Origin: Gammaproteobacteria bacterium
GTDB taxonomy: Bacteria; Pseudomonadota; Gammaproteobacteria; Steroidobacterales; Rariloculaceae
DNA length: 37,443 bases
Reading direction: 5' to 3'
NCBI GenBank assembly: GCA_017577365.1
Contig: PKRJ01000035.1
Span: 1-37,443 of the forward strand
In this document: piece after piece, positions 34,789 through 37,443 of the stretch
Numbering within the stretch: the stretch's first letter is position 1
Layout: every line of letters starts with the position of its first letter
Translations under genes and position numbers: made by a program
Notes under the pieces: generated by a model
What the model saw: only the letters and a program-made list of their open reading frames with translations
Database searches by the model: none
Told to the model about the DNA's origin: nothing

Positions 34789-34952
34789 AGCGTTCTCGTC
34801 GAGCCGATCGAATCATCCTCGGTAGACGTCGATGCTCGACGATGTTCCGGCGCGGCCGGCGCTTTCTCGACTCGCGCCGACGTGCGGCGCGTCGGCGCCG
34901 ACCAGCGGCGAACGCGGAACGTTTAAGTCAAATAGGACGGCGGGGAGGTGAC

Positions 34953-34971
34953 CGTCGCTTTCGAAGCGACG
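34953..34971 (-). terminator. Hairpin after aroKB
   Basis: A perfect 8-bp stem (CGTCGCTT with AAGCGACG) has a 3-nt loop and begins 13 nt after the aroKB stop. No T tract follows, so its role as terminator is uncertain. Confidence 0.4.
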
Positions 34972-34990
34972 ATGTGACGTGCGTCACATC
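34971..34990. promoter_or_regulatory. Perfect CRP/Vfr-type palindrome overlapping the aroKB stop
   Basis: GATGTGACG-TG-CGTCACATC has two perfect 9-bp arms and matches TGTGA-N6-TCACA exactly (34973-34988). It overlaps the last codons and TGA of aroKB and is about 370 nt upstream of the minor-pilin operon. The remaining gap has no credible gene. Confidence 0.6.
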
Positions 34991-36654
34991 TCGATGCATT
35001 CGCTTAGCACATCGAGCAAGAGATCGCGCTCCGGCGCGCGTCGCACGCAGGCGCTTCCGATGGACTCGAGGAGCACGAGCTTGATGCCGTGCCGATCGGC
35101 CTTCTTGTCTTGCGTCATGTGATCGAGCACGGCCTGGGGCTCGACTCCCTCAACCGCGGTCGGCAATCCGGCGCGCACGAGCAGCGACTCGATCCGCTCG
35201 CAGTCCGCGGGGCCGAGCCATCCGAGCGCCCGCGAGACATGTGCCGCGATCATCATGCCGATCGCGACGGCTTCGCCGTGCAGCCATCGCTCGTAGTCGC
35301 CGATCGACTCGAGGGCGTGGCCGAACGTATGCCCGAGGTTGAGCAACGCACGCCGGCCGTGCTCGCGCTCGTCCTCGGCGACGATTTGCGCCTTGATCTC
35401 GCAGCTGCGGCGGATCGCGAAACGCAGCGCGTCGGGCTCGAGCGCGCGCAAAGCTTCCATGTTCGCTTCGAGCCATTCGAAGAACGCCCGGTCGAGGATG
35501 AGCCCGTACTTCACGACCTCGGCGAGCCCGGCCGAGAGCTCGCGCGGCGGCAGCGTGCGCAGCGTATCGGTATCCGCGAGCACCGCGATCGGCTGATAGA
35601 ACGCGCCAATCATGTTCTTGGCGCGAGGGTGATTCACCGCCGTCTTGCCCCCGACCGACGAGTCGACCTGGGCGAGCAGGGTCGTCGGAACCTGAACGAA
35701 ATCGACGCCCCGCTGGTAGCACGCCGCGGCGAAGCCGGTGATATCGCCGACGACGCCGCCCCCGAGCGCGATGAGGCAGGCGTCGCGATGGAACTCGGCG
35801 TCGACGAGCTCGTCGAAGATGCGGCTCAGGGTCGCGAGCGTCTTGTGTTGCTCGCCGTCCGGCAAGACGATGACGCGCGTGTCGCGGTCGCGGAACGCGT
35901 TCTGTATCGGCTCTAGATAGAGCTCCCCGACGACGTCGTTCGTCACGATCCCGACCTGGCGCGCCGTGACGGTCTCGCGGAGGAGCTCCGCGTTGCCGAG
36001 CAGCCCCGAGCCGATGCGTATCGGATAGCTCCTTTCGCCGAGCGAGACGTCGATGGTATCCATGGCCGCAGCGTCGCAGTCCCCGGCGGACGTTTCAAGG
36101 GACGCGAGCCGGTCGAGCTCTTTCTTGAGCGCGGAGACGATGCTCCGTACCTGGCGCCCGCTCGTATCGATCGTGATGTCGGCGATCTCCTCGTAGAGCG
36201 GGCGCCGCTCGGCCGCGAGACGCTCGAGCACCGCGCGCGGGTCCTCGGTCTGAAGGAGCGGGCGATTGCGCGCGCTGCGCGTTCGCCGCAGCTGCTCGTC
36301 GACGGAGGTCATGAGGTAGATCACGATGCCGGTCCGGGACAAGAGCGCGCGGTTCGCAGGGTCCAGCACGCCGCCGCCGCCGGTCGCGACGACGACGTTC
36401 TCTCTGGCCGTGAGCTCGGCGAGACATTCGCGCTCGCGTTCTCGGAATTCTCGCTCGCCCTCTTTCTCGAAGATGAACGGAATGTCGACGCCGGTACGCT
36501 TCTCGATCTCGGCGTCGCTGTCGAAAAAGGGCCGGCCGAGCGCCTTCGCGAGCTCGCGGCCGACGGCCGTCTTGCCCGCGCCCATCGGGCCGATCAAGTA
36601 GATATTGCTCTTTCTAATCGCCAACCGCGTGCACCGTCTCCACGGAAGGCGCAC
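34984..36654 (-). CDS. aroKB: Bifunctional shikimate kinase / 3-dehydroquinate synthase fusion
   Basis: One unbroken 556-codon frame carries two shikimate-pathway enzymes. Residues ~17-180 are shikimate kinase: P-loop GPMGAGKT (22-29), DSDAEIEKRTG, GGGGV (93-97) and RNRPLL. After a ~20-residue linker, residues ~198-556 are 3-dehydroquinate synthase: DGEQHKT, GGGVVGDITGFAAACYQRG, PTTLLAQVDSSVGGKTAVN, and zinc ligands in LAEVVKYG, NLGHTFGHALE and LHGEAVAIGM. The two are usually separate adjacent genes. The listed start is a GTG. A TTG at 36624 would trim ten residues and bring the start closer to the usual AroK N-terminus. Met198 could start AroB alone but has no good ribosome site. Confidence 0.9.
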   Translation of the reverse strand: MRLPWRRCTRLAIRKSNIYLIGPMGAGKTAVGRELAKALGRPFFDSDAEIEKRTGVDIPFIFEKEGEREFRERERECLAELTARENVVVATGGGGVLDPANRALLSRTGIVIYLMTSVDEQLRRTRSARNRPLLQTEDPRAVLERLAAERRPLYEEIADITIDTSGRQVRSIVSALKKELDRLASLETSAGDCDAAAMDTIDVSLGERSYPIRIGSGLLGNAELLRETVTARQVGIVTNDVVGELYLEPIQNAFRDRDTRVIVLPDGEQHKTLATLSRIFDELVDAEFHRDACLIALGGGVVGDITGFAAACYQRGVDFVQVPTTLLAQVDSSVGGKTAVNHPRAKNMIGAFYQPIAVLADTDTLRTLPPRELSAGLAEVVKYGLILDRAFFEWLEANMEALRALEPDALRFAIRRSCEIKAQIVAEDEREHGRRALLNLGHTFGHALESIGDYERWLHGEAVAIGMMIAAHVSRALGWLGPADCERIESLLVRAGLPTAVEGVEPQAVLDHMTQDKKADRHGIKLVLLESIGSACVRRAPERDLLLDVLSECIEM

Positions 36655-36660
36655 AGACTG

Positions 36661-36696
36661 GCAAAAGAAAAGGGCCGGCGCAATGGCCGGCCCTTT
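36661..36696 (-). terminator. Rho-independent terminator after the Ig-like protein gene
   Basis: An 11-bp perfect stem (36669-36679 with 36686-36696, AAAGGGCCGGC) has a 6-nt loop and is followed on the minus strand by TTTTCTTTT. It lies 22 nt after the upstream stop codon and only a few bases before the aroKB start. Confidence 0.9.
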
Positions 36697-36718
36697 CGTA
36701 ACGGCCGTCGATTGTCGC

Positions 36719-37408
36719 TCAGTCGTCTATAGCACCGGACAGCGTGACCTCGAGGCCGCTCGGACACGTCACCGTGACGAACAACAGACCGTTGCTCGGT
36801 TGGTTGTCTCTGTCGACGAAGACCGAGAAGGAGACGGGCTCCGTCGTGTTCGGGTACGTATAGGAGCTGGTCCCTTTGATCTGACCGTTGGCCGCCACGA
36901 ACTCGATCGTCGTTTCGGCCGGCAACGGATTCCCGCGCATGTCTCGGAATTCTCCGCCGAACGCGCCCGGCAGACTGCCCGTTAGAACGAGCCCATCCGG
37001 GTCGACGTCGCAACCGGACATCGTGATCACGCCCATATCGTAGACCGCCGTCGTCGTGTTGCCGCAGTCGGCGCCCGCGTTGCAGAGCAGTCCGTCGAAT
37101 AGGCCGTTCTTGTCCGTGTAGACGCCGTTCGAATCGAAGTCGAAGAACGGCTCGAGCGGCGTCGTATCGCGCTGGCCATTCTCGTTGTCGTCACGCCACG
37201 GCTCGGGAATATCCTCGAACTCGTCCGCGGCGTCGAAGATGCCGTTGCCGTTCGAATCGAAGAAGCTTTCCTCGCCGATGGCGATGGCCAGCACGGTGAC
37301 ACGGCCGTCGTCCGGACGCGGCGACTGGCTCACCCAGTTCACGGTGCACGCGCCGTCGACCGTCGTGCACTGCGAGCCGATCTGCCCGCCTTCGGTCCAG
37401 AGCGTCAC
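36719..37408 (-). CDS. Ig-like domain, acidic-loop-rich surface or secreted protein (5' part missing)
   Basis: At least 229 C-terminal residues are present. TLWTEGGQIG, CTVNWVSQSPRP and GRVTVLAIAIGEESF match bacterial Ig-like (invasin type) domains. They are followed by loops rich in Asp and Asn, DSNGNGIFDAADE, DDNENGQRD and DFDSNGVYTDKNG, that resemble calcium-binding loops, then further beta-rich sequence ending LEVTLSGAIDD. Four Cys occur in the middle and end (LLCNAGADC, SGCDVD, VTCPSG). The GTG at 37408 is only the first start-like codon. The Ig-like domain is entered midway, so the gene almost certainly continues past the window. An in-frame TAA at 37436-37438 is probably an error at the contig edge. 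Confidence 0.75.
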   Translation of the reverse strand: MTLWTEGGQIGSQCTTVDGACTVNWVSQSPRPDDGRVTVLAIAIGEESFFDSNGNGIFDAADEFEDIPEPWRDDNENGQRDTTPLEPFFDFDSNGVYTDKNGLFDGLLCNAGADCGNTTTAVYDMGVITMSGCDVDPDGLVLTGSLPGAFGGEFRDMRGNPLPAETTIEFVAANGQIKGTSSYTYPNTTEPVSFSVFVDRDNQPSNGLLFVTVTCPSGLEVTLSGAIDD

Positions 37409-37443
37409 GGCGGTGCGCTTCCGGCCCCGGGTGTTTTAAACGG
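37409..37443. other. Probably corrupted contig edge
   Basis: The last ~35 bases introduce a TAA in the frame of the Ig-like protein and encode residues unlike the domain immediately before AVTLWTEGG. Like the left edge, this looks like low-quality assembly sequence rather than a genuine start of gene. Confidence 0.4.

Overview
The window is about two-thirds G+C by eye. It looks like one contig from an environmental gammaproteobacterium, probably near Xanthomonadales, Steroidobacterales or Wenzhouxiangellaceae. The pointers are a fimT-pilV-pilW-pilX-pilY1-pilE minor-pilin operon, a YcgN-family protein, a class of PEP carboxylase ending in QNTG, FadD, Dgt and enteric-style ribosome-mediated trp attenuation. 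This placement is inference, because no rRNA or tRNA gene is present. The outermost bases at both ends look like degraded assembly sequence, and the genes there are cut.

Layout. (1) 1-7519, minus strand: a complete uninterrupted tryptophan operon, trpL-E-G-D-C-F-B-A, with most junctions overlapping by 4 nt. It carries a classical attenuator (tandem Trp codons, alternative pairings 1:2, 2:3 and 3:4, terminator) and is followed by a translationally coupled endonuclease/exonuclease/phosphatase-fold membrane protein that runs off the left edge. (2) 7554-11344: a divergent pair, an SLC13-type permease with internal RCK_C domains and an ABC exporter half-transporter. (3) 11364-11589: a nested inverted-repeat element. 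(4) 11663-18741: housekeeping genes ppc, ycgN, fadD, pyrF and dgt. (5) 18894-27995: a TetR regulator divergent from a catabolic cassette. The cassette holds a double-DUF1080 protein, an AAHS-type MFS transporter, a 3-dehydroshikimate-dehydratase-like TIM barrel and two paralogous PQQ dehydrogenases, one a lipoprotein and one with an N-terminal cytochrome c domain. (6) 28045-34602, minus strand: the type IV minor pilin/PilY1 operon, with two CRP/Vfr-type palindromes upstream. (7) 34984-36654: a single-ORF AroK-AroB fusion. (8) 36719 to the right edge: the C-terminal part of an Ig-like, acidic-loop-rich surface or secreted protein.

The least conventional region is 19.6-28 kb. Its gene content suggests periplasmic PQQ-dependent oxidation of a polyol, cyclitol or glycoside, uptake by an aromatic/hydroaromatic acid symporter, and cytoplasmic dehydration or isomerisation, under a TetR repressor. 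Quinate/shikimate-type catabolism to protocatechuate and a 3-keto-glycoside pathway are the two readings I consider most plausible. The substrate cannot be settled from sequence alone.
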